This document shows, one piece after another, positions 50,538 to 62,690 of a DNA stretch of 64,000 nucleotides (positions are counted from its first letter, which is position 1; the number at the start of each line of letters is the position of its first letter). Under the pieces are notes generated by a model. The model was not told the origin of the DNA. It searched no databases and worked only from the letters and a program-made list of their open reading frames with translations. This DNA is from Didymodactylos carnosus (Eukaryota > Rotifera > Eurotatoria > Philodinida > Philodinidae), in contig CAJNOQ010000166.1 in assembly GCA_905250885.1 (NCBI GenBank), positions 1 to 64,000 on the forward strand, given 5' to 3'. The position numbers and the translations under genes were made by a program.

Positions 50538-51952
50538 ATTTTCTCAAGAAATAGCACCTATATTTGACATATCTATAAAAAAATAAATAAGATAGATGAG
50601 ACATTGTCTTAACTTAAACTCGACAATTGTCTAAATAAGACTTATTGTTTAACAAGTCACTTTGTTACCGTCTGTTCGTATTAATCCGCTGTTTAACACC
50701 TTAAATATGTAATACTTACACAATAAACAAAAATTGCCAGCACAAGACACATCGAGAGATGTACAAATAGTTTTTTGTTCCTCTCTTTTTTTTGTCTTTC
50801 TCATGTCATCTTATTAACATGAACGAAACGTCATTCAATACAAAATATCGGTCTATTATTCTTTTTCCTCCCCGTGTGTTATCCTATATATATTTATATT
50901 GACGGTGATTTATCATTTTTCAATGATTTTTATTCAATTTACATCAATCACCATCTTTTCAATATTCTCTCTCTTTTCGGTATATCAGGAGCGATGAAAA
51001 GCAATATACTTGAAAATGACTTCTTTGATATATGTGTATATATATATATATCAGAAACGATAGAATAATTTTCACTCAATTGATATTTGATAGGCAAACG
51101 AAATATGATCGATTTAATATTAAAAGAATTGAAAGCAGACTATCAGAAAATTTCAAGGTGTAGTATTTATGAATAAATAACTTCATCCTCAAACATATCT
51201 TTTGTGTTAACTTCAGAAAATTGAATCTGCCCTAGTTATTAAACAATGTAGCAAAAAGTAATTCGCTTTATTCATAGAGACGACATAACTTTACTAAGGA
51301 AAGGAAAGTGTCATAAGCACTAGTACAGTTCTCTCGTTTGTGATATACTGTTTAACACACTGACTGATATAAAATTGTTTTAGCCATCAATTGGATTATT
51401 CTTATATAATTGAAACAAACTGTAAGTAGAATCGATACTGTGGTTTAATCTTACACTTTCTGCAGAATTCTTGCGCTCTTAGAGAACGGCCATTCTACAT
51501 AACGATCAGCTCTTGACTTAAATAATGTAGGGAGTTGGGAAACATTCTTATTTTGCAGCTCACATATTTCTCATGACAGTTAGGTAACCAGGAATGTCAA
51601 CTCAAAAAATAGTAAAGGGGGACTGTTGTTTCTACAAAGGGGAACAACACAAAACACATTATTTAACGTGTGATGTCATTGAGAAAATTAAAGGCACGTG
51701 AGTATATATTCTTTTATTTTGGGTTTTCTAATATTACTATGTCAAAACATATAATTTAAGGCAAATATCTTTTGTTGCACTAAAAACAATAAATGATCAA
51801 TTTAAACGTAATTTTTAACTTCTATGTACATATTTTTCATTTCCACGAATACTCTTGAGAAGTTCTTTGTTATTTAAAATCAAAGAATGAAAATTAGTAC
51901 ACGTTAAGTTTGTATTCATTTTAATTGTCAATTCTGCGTTCAGTGTTTATTC

Positions 51953-52074
51953 TTATGTGAAATCTCCAAGATTTTCCGATTTAAATCTAAAATCGCTAAA
52001 ACTCGGTAAAAATCATTGAAAGTTGGTGAAAATTGAAAAAGCAGCTGCTTTCCCCTTGGGGATTTCACGTAAGA
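51953..52074. repeat. Inverted repeat, 20-bp arms
   Basis: TCTTATGTGAAATCTCCAAG at 51953-51972 pairs with CTTGGGGATTTCACGTAAGA at 52055-52074 (18 of 20 paired), enclosing 82 bp. It could be a tiny MITE or a transcribed hairpin. No target duplication was found. Confidence 0.5.
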
Positions 52075-52828
52075 AAAATTACTAAACGCTCTAGGTCTGT
52101 TGACTGGAAGCGCAATACAAAAGTGAAAAGTTCAAAAGAAGACTGTCAAAAGAAAATATCCTTGAAAAGGGGGATATCCTGGGCAACAGATTTTTTGCGG
52201 ACAAATCTTTCAATGTAGGACTCCCCCTTATGGCAACGTTCAGCCGGTTTAGTAGATGAACCGTATCAGACAACAGCCACTTTTAGGAAAAGGTTATGTG
52301 ACTCAAGAGCTACGAATTTTCAAAAATGTATCGAAATTACGCAAAAATTGACCGTTATGTGGAGTCGCTGAAAAATCATTTTTATTTTCGGGAAAAAATA
52401 ATTATTCCATATCAGTGCAACATCATTCAACTCAACTAAGCGTATCATTCGTTTTAACATTCCTTCAAGCAGAGAACAAGTTAACAAAAAAGACATTTGT
52501 TTTAGATTTTCTTTAATCATATCAAGTTATAGTACGTATAGTTTCGTAATTACATAGAAAGAAGTTATATAATTAGACAGCGCAGACCATTTCACACTTA
52601 TTGCATAAAAAAATATATTTTACAATAATCATTGGAAAAGAGATAAGAAAAATTAGAGCGATAGAAAAAAAACAAATTAATTCGTTAAGCAAAAGAGTAA
52701 ACGACATATTAATTTCAAAAATAACACAGCAAAAAAGTAGCTTAATTATCACAAAATGAACGCTAACAAAAGAAAAATAACAACAGTAAAAATATCACCG
52801 GACATGAACAAAATTTTTTTATATAACA

Positions 52829-52855
52829 ATAAATAAATAAATAAATAAATAAATA
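52829..52855. repeat. (AAAT)n microsatellite
   Basis: About 27 bp of tandem AAAT units in the 3' flank of the phospholipase gene. Confidence 0.9.
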
Positions 52856-53168
52856 ATAAATTTGACATATATAGATTGCCATTCTTTAGATTTCAAATAA
52901 AAAAAGTTAATAAATGCACATTGAAAGACCTGATGCTTTATAATTACAAATAGAAAACTCAATATATTTTGAACAGGATTTTATGCTGAACATGTAGCTA
53001 ATGGCTTATAGCAAGTATACTAATTGATTGTAGAATATATATACATAAAATTACAGAAATTAAGTAAACAAATAAATACAGTTTCAAGCATAAAATATTT
53101 CTTGTCTCATCATAATTGATAAAAAAAAGTCAAACTTAGAAAAATACATATCACAAATAAATAATTGC

Positions 53169-54517
53169 TTAATTTTTTTTGTCAAATTTACCAGACAAAA
53201 CTTGTATAACATAATTGATTGTTGTTGGATGCTTCAATATAGCCAAATGTTCCACACCAGGTAATTCTAAACTTTTAATATCTTGAGTTTGTTTACCAAT
53301 CCATTTTTCATGTACTAATAAACTTCGCATATTAACAGTACCATCACCATTGTCGGGTAACACAACAGGTTGTAAATCAGGGAATGTTTGTTGATTATAC
53401 ATGAATACACCTGGTGTTGGCAGTTGACTACCATAGAGTGCATGTACTTCGATATCGGGTGGTTTTAATTCATCTACAAGATCTTTGACATTTAGCCAAT
53501 ATTGATAGCCAGTTGTATAATTGATATCATTAAAGAATTCATCATAGTTTTGAACAGTATAATTTTTAGACGGGGTTATCACTAACACGTCTTCTTTACT
53601 CCAAATATTTGGACTTGGCATGACAAACGCCGTACTGGGTGCCGAACGTTGATAAGGTCTCACTTGTATAGGTGAAACAACATAAACCTAAAAGAAATGA
53701 AATATGCTAAATTGTAAATGCTAAATTAAAACTATTGCCAAACTCACATCGATATTATCGCCACTAGCCATCAAACGTAATGCTTTAACAGCTCCACCCC
53801 ATGGTGATGCAATTGTGATTATTGAACGAATATATTTTTCTTTAAATTCTGGTGTTATTTGATGAAGCCAATACAAAGCAAATGGACCACCCATACTGTG
53901 CGTAATCAAGACAACTTTTGTTTGATTATTGTTGTTGTAAGTATCAAGAACTAAATTTGTTAAATTAAGAAAATAATCTTCTTGTTCGTCTGGTGCACGC
54001 CTAAAATCGTATCTGAAAAGAAAAATGAGTTGAAAAAAATGAAAAATTAATTTAGATCATGAACTCACGGTGCACCTCGAAGATTCAATCCACGTGTATA
54101 GCCAAGCGCTACTAATGATCGAACGATTGGAGCAAAGTAAGATGAATAAGATAAGCCACTTGAATCAAAATATTCAATTGTTGATGTTTGACCAAAACCA
54201 GGTATTTGAATGTCGACACCATCAATATTTGATGTTTTACGGGTAGTAGTATTATAAACTAAACGCATATTATCAACAAAACAATCAATTACTTCCGGTA
54301 ATAACAAGCGTACGTCCAACCATAATTCGAACCAATCTGAATGACGATAACACCATAGATGTGGTACACTGGAACGATTTAATTTTGCCCATATTTGAGA
54401 ACCAGCATTACCCGGCAAGAAGATAGCAGGGTATCGTACATCATCACTCGCAACAAAGTTAGTAGTAGAATACAAGGAAAAATAAATAAATACAGCGGAC
54501 AGAAAATAAAAACTCAT
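53169..54517 (-). CDS. Lysosomal phospholipase A2 / LCAT-family acyltransferase (PLA2G15-like)
   Basis: Secreted or lysosomal alpha/beta hydrolase that removes or transfers acyl chains of phospholipids. A signal peptide (MSFYFLSAVFIYFSLYSTT) is followed by the oxyanion-loop motif IFLPGNAGSQIWAKL, then LLLPEVIDCFVDNMRLVYN, DGVDIQIPGFGQT, and LVALGYTRGLNLRGAPYDFR with RAPDEQEDYF. The nucleophile Ser is in LITHSMGGPFALYWL; YIRSIITIASPWGGAVKALR and LMASGDNID follow. The catalytic Asp region is DNGDGTVNMRSLL and the His is in LPGVEHLAIL. Three exons are joined by introns of about 55 bp. It matches PLA2G15 more closely than plasma LCAT through YDFRRAPDE and ASGDN. Several N-x-S/T sites suit a glycosylated luminal protein. 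Confidence 0.93.
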
Positions 54518-56082
54518 AGTGATGCTCTCAATTTGTATTAAAAAAGGACGGAAAACAGAACTGTCTCATTCGAAAAAATGTTAAGAAAACAAAATATGTA
54601 CAAGGGAGAAAAAATAAATGTACTTTGACAAGATAAATGATATACAATCTAAAAAAGATTGAGTTTAAGGAATATGATAATACTTTTTGCACTATTTCGA
54701 ATTTGAATATTTTATCTTAGTAAGTCTTGCAGCAAATGTATATGGAAAAGTCGGTAACGAGTACCACGTTTAAGATATCGTAACAAGAAACTACTGTTCA
54801 ACGGCAATTGCAAAGTAGAGTTAGACGTCCCAAACATACTGTTCTAAAATTTATATGATTGAATTCATATTTATTTCATCAAATAGTGGATTTATGAAAA
54901 AGTAGCAGATATCCCTAGCGGATAGAAGTTGCTCTTTTACCAGTGAGATTTTGAACATCTCAATGAGTAATGATCCACTGTTTCGTTCCAGCATCGAAAA
55001 CTGCCAACGAGAAATAATTATGAGATTCTGTTTAATAAGTAACGAAAACATGCCTCAAAACCTGTAAGAGTAAAATACTTAATTAAAAGCTTAATTTCTA
55101 TTGTATTGTTGATAAAATATAAATATCTGTCTGTTGTTCGTTACATATTATTATAAAATTCGCAATCAAGCTAACCCCAAGTCTCCTACAAAAGTGCTCA
55201 AGTTTGGACGTATAGGGTTGCCCATCCTTCGAACATTAAGATCACATGACAGCCGTTGAATTGCGCAAAAATAGTTCTTTCGAAGTACTTAACTAAGTTT
55301 AATTGAAAGAGTATCTTATTCTGACCATACAATAGAAACTTCAGATCAACATTTCATCTTTTGTTTCATCATAGTGCCGTTGGTTGTTCGTGTTGTGCGA
55401 GAGGAACTGTTTTTAGTGCTGATCTTGACAAAAGTGTGACGTGATAGTGACGGAAAGAGTCTCACACATCTTTAGTACTTATGTAGCAGGTATTTGGTGA
55501 TGAACTGTAGCAAAATAATTACAGTAAAAATGTAGTATAAAAGTGTCTTTCAAACATCTGCACATTATCGTATTAATTGGTATTTTGTTTAACCAATACA
55601 ATTTTGTCACGTGCCTCGATCTATACCATATCTTTTATGGTAAGACACATTGATGCTTTGTTCAGAAGCACTTTATCGACCGTTGATACGAAAGCTGTCA
55701 TTCATGTTTTTGCAGTCACGAACATTCCAACGTCATATCATCTCTCTTTAGTCTTCGAAGCCTCGTTCTTAGTCACGTGTGATTTCTTTTTTTCGAAATT
55801 AATGTAAGGAATAAAGTCACATTTTCATCTAATCAACAAAATCCAACTAATTGTTTGCCTAAATATCTCAGTTAACTCCTCACACTCGAAAACTATAAAC
55901 AATAGCCTGCATTCCTTATCATATGTGTCGCTTTCACTCTTTTATTTCTGTGTTTTTGACTCGCCAGTTTGTTTAGCTGAAATAAATTCTTTTGAATTTA
56001 TTATAGGTATATATCTATAAAAATCTGTTGTTGCATTTTTTAGGTTTTATTTTTTCTAAACTAGCCAAGATTTTTGTTAATC
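54518..56082. other. Divergent promoter region between phospholipase and Rab GDI genes
   Basis: The flanking genes point away from each other, so both promoters lie here. A T-rich acceptor-like TTTTTTAG ends at 56042, 40 bp before the GDI ATG, possibly a spliced-leader or 5' UTR intron acceptor. No gene was recognised; short open frames lack family features. Confidence 0.55.
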
Positions 56083-58238
56083 ATGGAGGAAGAGTATGAT
56101 GTTATTCTTCTTGGAACCGGCTTAAAGGTATGCGAAGTACTTTTTAGCGTGAGCAATCTTTTGAGTGCCTCTTTTATGTTTAGGAATGTGTCTTGGCTGG
56201 ATTACTCGGGGTTGCAGGAAAAAAGATTCTTCACATGGATCGTAACAAGTATTATGGCGGCGAGTCTGCATCAATGACGCCACTTGAAGATGTAAGTATT
56301 TACTTGTATGTTTAGAAGAGCATAAATCGTAGTAAATGTATCTTATTTTGTTGTAGCTCTACACCAAATTTAGTATGCCCCCTCCTCCGGCTGATACCGG
56401 ACGTGGACGTGATTGGAATGTTGATCTCATACCAAAATTTTTAATGGCGAATGGTAATTTTAGCTAATTTTTCACATTCAAGTGGAATTTATTCATTTGA
56501 GTCTCTTATAGGTCTTTTGGTGAAATTATTGATTCATACAGGTGTAACACGTTATTTGGAATTCAAATGTATTGAAGGTAGTTATGTTTATAAGGGAAAC
56601 AAAATTCATAAAGTACCAGCTGATGAACGCGAAGCACTTGCATCATGTAAGTTAATCAAAAGTATGTGTAAGAGAATAAGATGTTAAATCTTCTCGTTCA
56701 TATATCTTAGCATTGATGGGCATATTTGAAAAACGTCGATTCCGAAATTTTCTCGTATTTGTCAATGAATATGATGAAAAAGATCCAAAAACATACAAGG
56801 ACGTTCCACCACAAACAAAAATGGTGGATGCATTTAAAAAATTTGGTCTCGATCAAGATACAATTGATTTTACGGGTCATGCATTAGCTCTTCATAGCGA
56901 TGATGAGTAAGAATTTGTCTCCAATGACTGATTTATCTAAGTTTTTTGAATTTCTTGTTATATTTTCTTCATTCTTTCTTTCTTTCTTTAGTTATCTAGA
57001 CAAGCCAGCATTGGAATCGATAAAACGTATTAAACTTTATAGTGATTCATTGGCACGTTACGGAAAATCACCCTATCTTTATCCTCTTTATGGTCTTGGT
57101 GAACTTCCACAGGGATTTGCACGGTAAACATCTTTTTTTCGAAAATCAACTTAATACCTGGATCAGTTAGGGAAGTTACACAGGATTATACAGGCATTAA
57201 GGTATTCTTTTGCCACTAAACTTCGTTTATTTCATCAAGAAAATCATCAGACAGATTAATACTGTCTTTTTCATTTCAGTTTAAGTGCAATCTATGGTGG
57301 TACATACATGTTGGATAAACCAGTGGATGAAATTGTATTTGAAAATGGAGTTGTTGTAGGTGTTAGATCAGGTGATCAAGTTGCCAAATGTAAAGCGGTC
57401 ATATGCGATCCATCGTATGCACCAGATAAAGTGAAAAAAGTTGGACAAGTCATCCGTGCTATCTGTTTGTTGCGTCATGCTGTCAATGTTGGTTCAAATA
57501 ATTCACCTGGATCCATACAGATAATTATTCCACAAAAACAAGTACAGCGACACAATGGTAAGCAATAAAAAGAAGTGTCCATTCGAGTTTTGTTTGATAT
57601 TTTTACTTTTGTAGATATTTATGTCTGCTGTATGTCACCTGCTAATATGGTCACACCTAAAGATTGGTACGTTGCATTGGTTAGTACAACGGTCGAAACA
57701 AACAATCCAGAAGCGGAAATAAAACCGGGTCTTGCTTTGCTTGAACCAATATTTCAAAAGTAACATAACACTCATTTTCGCTACAATGATTTTTATGTGT
57801 TTTGCTCTTTCAGATTTGTTACAGTAAGCGATTTATATGAACCAACTGAGGATGGTGTCAACAGTAAAGTGAGTGATATAAAATAATACTGATATTTTTT
57901 CTAGCTGCTCTTATCAAATATGTTACTTGAACTGCAGGAAATAGTTCTCAATAGTTTGAATGTTTATCTACCATTTTCTTCAATTTATCTATGTCATTTT
58001 AAAGAATTTTCTTGTCAATAGTCATTCACTTCCTCTACTTTTCTACTATAGAATCTGGAATGTTTTATTCTATTTTTTCTAGTTATTTATATCCAGTTCA
58101 TACGATGCCACAACTCATTTTGAATCAACGTGTTTGGATATATTGGATGTTTATCGTAGAGTCACTGGCGAAGCATTTGATTTTACAAAAGTAACAAGAG
58201 GTTTGGATGCGGACGATAGTCAAGAAGGAGTGCATTAA
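56083..58238 (+). CDS. Rab GDP dissociation inhibitor (GDI)
   Basis: Cytosolic protein that extracts prenylated GDP-bound Rab GTPases from membranes and recycles them in vesicle traffic. The N-terminus [15 protein letters not shown] is followed by the next exon [20 protein letters not shown] with [18 protein letters not shown]. Further exons give [57 protein letters not shown], and [33 protein letters not shown] is followed by [53 protein letters not shown], and [34 protein letters not shown] leads to the end, ADDSQEGVH. All hallmark blocks of the family (about 445 residues) are present in order across about ten exons with small introns; the start is the conserved MEEEYDV. Confidence 0.96.
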
Positions 58239-59702
58239 AAAGTATTGATTGAAATAGTTATTTATTTATGTATGTGTCTCTGTCACATCATTGTTGTGGG
58301 AACTTTCTTATTTTTCTTTCTCGTGCGTTCATTTTTCGACGTCATGAATTTTTAAAATATAACAGCATTGATTCTTTTCTTTTATTTTAATGTTTCGTGT
58401 TTAAAGACGTTTTCCAAAACGCATTTACAGCCAACACTATTTTATGTTTTTTTTCCAGTGAAATAAGTCTAATTAACCAGATCAATACTCTTTCTTTAAC
58501 GTTTGTTGTTGTTATTGTTCTTGTACTTTATTGAATGTAAAAAAAATTAGAAATGTGGTTTGGATGAAAAAGAAGCGAGAACACATTTTTTCTGTCAAGT
58601 GTTTGTTTCAATTAAAGCTGTACAAAATCGTTTATCTTTTTTATTCTCTTATGAACGATAAGCATTCCAATCTCCTACCCATATTATCAAACAAGATTAG
58701 GCTGAATTTTTTTCTGTAAGTTTTTCATAGTCTCTCCCTCTGTCTTCTTTCTTTTCCTCATCTCTCTAATAGTTCAATCTTGTTTTAACTGAGCCTTGCT
58801 ATTTCTTTTACCAATTGCGATTAAAAATTTTGTTCTCTGTTCATTTTTATTTATAAGTGGGCTATGCACTATTTCGAAAAGTCATGTTTTATTTACATTA
58901 TACATAGTATAAATTATTATTTGTTCATCAGAAAATATCTCTGTAATAACAGAAATGATGAAACAATGATTAAAAGATCATCCACAGACGATGCATGGTT
59001 GGTTTTATGTAAAATCGATGTATTTTTGCTTGGAACTTTGTGTCAAAGTCTTCTATGAAGTCGCTGGAAAACTCTAGTTACATTACGGTCCCTTGGAAAA
59101 ATGGTCTGACTATGCTGAAATTTCTACAGTAGATACTTCAGACCTTATCTCATGCTGTAATATTATTCAAAAAATATGTGTTAATTCTCAAGCTAATCGA
59201 AAAATACTGAAAATTTCGTCTAAAAACTCGTTTTTTTCATATGCTATGAGCATGAGTAAATAGTGTTTTTTTCTTCTATTCTTTTATCTTATTAATAATA
59301 CAAAGTAGAGAAAAAAAAGAAAAAGTCACCGAAAACACTTGTAAGCATATGCTTTTTATTACATATGCTACATATGTGTGTACACATGCCCAACGGATAA
59401 AACGTGTTCGATAACCTAAAAAGAATATAACTTTTTTAAGTACTAATTATATATTTTATCCAGGAAAAGAAGAAAACTGAACTAATCTCAAACGATTTCT
59501 GCAGACCCTTCTGGAAACCCTTTTTTTGGTTGTTTCAGACTCTAGTACTATTGTGACTTGAAAGAGGACACATTAAAGTACTTAAATTAGTCGAAAGTCA
59601 AAAAGTCGGATTTTTGAAAGAGTGAGAGAGTGCTCTTAAGGTTCCGAGACTTTTAAAACTTACTGGAACAAAAATCATTGGAGTAGTGCTTGAAAACATC
59701 GG
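58239..59702. other. Intergenic, 3' flank of Rab GDI
   Basis: AT- and T-rich; no gene or repeat termini were recognised. Confidence 0.55.
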
Positions 59703-59710
59703 GTATGTAT

Positions 59711-59933
59711 CAGAGCTCCGTATGGACTGGACTGAAAGGGTTTGAGCTCATGCGCTCAGACTAGACTGGATTCAAACTTTCAAGATCATGGACTGGTTTG
59801 GACTCGAAAAAAGTTCGAAGAATAATCAGTAAAAAACATGTTGTTTTTGTATTGTGGACTGGACCGGGTTACTTTTTTAGAATCCACGGACTGAAAAAGT
59901 GTTTTTCATGGACTGAGTCAATACGGAGCTCTG
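59711..59933. mobile_element. hAT-type MITE, family A, copy 2 (perfect 8-bp duplication)
   Basis: 223 bp, starting CAGAGCTCCGTATGGACTGG and ending ATACGGAGCTCTG. It is flanked by the perfect 8-bp direct repeat GTATGTAT (59703-59710 and 59934-59941). Its internal sequence matches the 270-bp copy at 14527-14796. The CAG...CTG ends plus 8-bp duplication place it in the hAT superfamily. It is non-coding. Confidence 0.92.
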
Positions 59934-59941
59934 GTATGTAT

Positions 59942-61343
59942 AATGTATTATACATAATAAGAATCGTTGCATTGAACATACACAATAAAGTTTGACTTTG
60001 AGTCTCCTTCTAAGAAGGGACTACGATATTTCATAATCAAGTACAAAGTAAAGTGGGAACGTCTAGACTCAATGTACTCATTTGGAGCTGTATTTCATTT
60101 GATATTTTCTCCCTTAAATCAAAAATCGACGAGGCTATTATTTCTTTGAAATAGTCATATTTAATATTCTAGATTAGAAGGAACAGTAGTATTCAAAACC
60201 TTTTTTCTCCATCATTATTAAGTAGTTATAAAAAATTACGTAATAGTTTCTGATGAATTACGTAAATCAAAACGTATCCATTTAACAGAACTATCAGAAC
60301 ACTTCAAAGCTCCTCACGGCTTGTCCACGTAACTCGACACTTCGCTGATCAAGTTTTTGAAAAAATTATTTTCGAGTAGAACTGAAAGGAGCATATCACT
60401 AGATGCAGTTTTTGGTGCTGATTACGAATCTCGCATTATTTTTTTTTAAAAAGTTAAATTTTGGCACCAAAAATCCAGTTTTACATTTTTTGAAAACTGT
60501 ATTTTCAATTTCCTCACCTATACACTTTTCCTAATAAAAATGGAAGTCGAGAGAGAATTCGATTCTTTACAAGATGGTATGTTTCTTTTGAAGTTTAGAC
60601 TCAAAACAAGCTTTTTAATAAAGTTTTAAGTTTTAAGATTCTCACACAATTCTAGGAAAGTGAAAACATTTTTTCAGCTTTATTTTCACGTTAGTCCATA
60701 TTAGATGCCTAAAACTAAGTCCGATGTGAAAATGAAATCCTTTGAGCAATGCTCCAAACAATAGTGCTTCAAACTTTGTTGGGAAAAAAGTGTGTCACAG
60801 CGTCACGGCGATAAAACATAATTATTGAGGGATAGAAAGCTCATTGGAAAAATTCTTCTTTAGCAATCAGTACCTCATTTACTCCTCTACAAACTTTGCT
60901 CGAGGTGCTTTTTATTAGCTCTTCTAAATTCGCAACAAATTAGCTTTTAATGAGAAGAACTCGAATTTAGGGCCTTTTTTTTGTCACAGCTTCACGCGCT
61001 GAAAAACGGTTCTAAAAATTCGAGTCTTTAACCACATACCTTTATTTTTAAAACGAAAGTAGAGTATGGCGAGCTGCGTCGGATAGTGCAAGAACGAAGT
61101 TTCTAGCTCTTACACTTTTTGAGAAAAGCTCAAATTACTGTGTCAAAAATGTCACAGCGTCACGCTTGGACAAGTCGCTCAATAATTTTGCAGTAAAATA
61201 AAGGACGGGAACGTATAAGGTTAGAAATCGGCCCACCCCTTTTTCGAGTAAAAATGGTTTCCTATCAACGAAAAACGCAGCAGTATTCAATACCAGATGA
61301 CATCAGATACATTTGTTCACTAGAATCCCGTTAATTTCTGGAC
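59942..61343. other. Intergenic, mostly unrecognised
   Basis: Contains three copies of a 15-bp TGTCACAGCGTCACG word (separate entry). No coding pattern was recognised. Confidence 0.5.
60793..61164. repeat. Three spaced copies of TGTCACAGCGTCACG
   Basis: Copies at 60793-60807 (exact), 60982-60996 (one mismatch) and 61150-61164 (exact), spaced 189 and 168 bp. The units between them are not obviously alike, so this is either a badly decayed tandem array or recurrent short motifs. Confidence 0.5.
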
Positions 61344-61759
61344 CATTCTCATCGGCAACCTCAAAATCAGCCCTACATGATGAGTAAACTCTACTTCTCT
61401 CATCTTTCTTACACTCAAAGTGACTAACAAAGCACACGAATCGATAGCTCCACAAACTGAGCTAGTCAGAACATCTTAACTGGTTGAGCCACTCACTGTA
61501 GACATGCAAAAGAAACGTTCGAGTAACGCTTTTTCGCCAAACTGCTGTCGATTTACGAATGGCTACAAAGGGCGTGAAAATTACTAAAATATACCGATGA
61601 AAAGGTGAGTGGCTCAACCAGTTAAGATGTTCTGACTAGCTCAGTTTGTGGAGCTATCGATTCGTGTGCCTTCTTAGTCTCTTCGAGTGTAAGAAGGATG
61701 AGAGAAGTAGCGTTTACTCATCATGTAGGGCTGATTTTGAGGTTGCCGATGGGAATGTT
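61344..61759. repeat. Long inverted repeat (about 155-bp arms) forming a hairpin
   Basis: Arms 61344-61497 and 61604-61759 are inverted copies differing at only about ten positions (shared blocks TCGGCAACCTCAAAATCAGC and TCGATAGCTCCACAAACTGA). The loop is about 106 bp. The right arm runs straight into the LINE fragment. It may be a foldback element or an inverted duplication of LINE flank; a transcript would form long double-stranded RNA. Confidence 0.8.
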
Positions 61760-62690
61760 AGAAAGGATGGTAATAAAGCTGCATCAGCTAACGCCTCTAA
61801 AGCTAAAAACTTTTTAATACGTATTTTTGTGAAGGTTTCATTCCTAAGCAAGGGTCATGTCCTTATCCATCAACAGTTATTAACGACACGTTTGTTATTC
61901 ATCCACTATGGAAGAAAACTATTTTAAGTATACTCAGTAAGGTCCTTGAACGTTTTATACATAAACAACTTTTCGCTTATTTATCTAAATATACTTTTTT
62001 TTCTACGTCACAATTTGACTTTCGTTCTCAATCATCAACCGTAGACGCAGTTCTATACATCACACACTCAGTCTATACAAATTTAGATGAAGGAATTGAT
62101 ACTATGCTTGAACAATTCAACTTCGAGAAAGCTTTCGATCGTGCTCCTCATCAGCAGGCCTGTAGCCAGGATTTTTGCGAAGGGGGGAATCAATTTTTTG
62201 CCTTCAGAGATATGTGAAGCATTATCAACTAACAACTTTTTTTGACGGGATTCAATGGAAAAAAATCATTTCTTAAAAGTCCAAGGAGGTTGGGGGGATC
62301 GGTTCCCCTAATCCCCCCTGGTTGCGGCCCTGCTCATTAGATTCTCTTGACAAAACTTTCTTCTGTGGGAATAGCGGACTCTGTATTGCAACGATTTTCT
62401 AGTTATTTATTCCAAGCGTTCCCAACGAGTGCATATTGGATACTCTTTTTCAGACAAGGTCTTTGTTCCATTCAGTGTGCTCCAAGGCCCAATCCTGCGA
62501 TCACTTTTCTTGTGTTTATCAATTACTTGGTGAGTAGTATTGTTCGGTTGTTTGCAACACTAAATTTTCTATTGTTAAAAAACTTTTCTTTTAAAAATGG
62601 TGGGAAAAGTTACTACATACATGGCGTCCACATGAATGAGCTACACACGAATATGCAGTCCATTTTCACTAAGGACCCAACGTCTAAGAA
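61760..62690 (+). mobile_element. Broken LINE reverse-transcriptase fragment (Jockey/CR1-like)
   Basis: Non-LTR retrotransposon remnant. The first half reads TILSILSKVLERFIHKQLFA, then SQFDFRSQSSTVDAVLYITH, SVYTNLDEG and FNFEKAFDRAPHQ. This corresponds to the RT fingers and the motif whose usual LDFSKAFD first aspartate is replaced by Asn. It is interrupted by a 178-bp MITE, then resumes LLTKLSSVGIADSVLQRFSS and a degenerate GVPQGSVLGP equivalent (CAPRPNPAITFLVFINYL), and SSIVRLFA just before the lost catalytic YADD region. Frame changes and the missing 5' and 3' parts make it dead. Clade is tentative. Confidence 0.8.
62155..62332. mobile_element. hAT-type MITE, family C, inserted in the LINE
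   Basis: Starts CAGGCCTGTAGCCAGG and ends CCTGGTTGCGGCCCTG (imperfect terminal inverted repeats). It is flanked by CTCATCAG and CTCATTAG (62147-62154, 62333-62340), an 8-bp target duplication with one change. 178 bp, with G-runs near both ends, no coding capacity. It splits the RT reading frame right after ..DRAPHQ. Confidence 0.87.

Larger units (their letters stand above)
50538..53168. other. Intergenic between myosin and phospholipase genes
   Basis: Upstream of the myosin, downstream of the phospholipase (both read leftward). Contains a 20-bp-arm inverted repeat and an (AAAT)n tract listed separately; otherwise nothing was recognised. Confidence 0.55.

Noticed and set aside
51583-52240. 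Possible element bounded by AAAGGGGGACT and AGTCCCCCTT-like words
   Set aside because: The similarity is limited to a short G-run; no terminal repeat extension or target duplication was found.
58531-59058. Short plus-strand frames after Rab GDI
   Set aside because: No start context or family similarity; the GDI protein is already complete at 58238.
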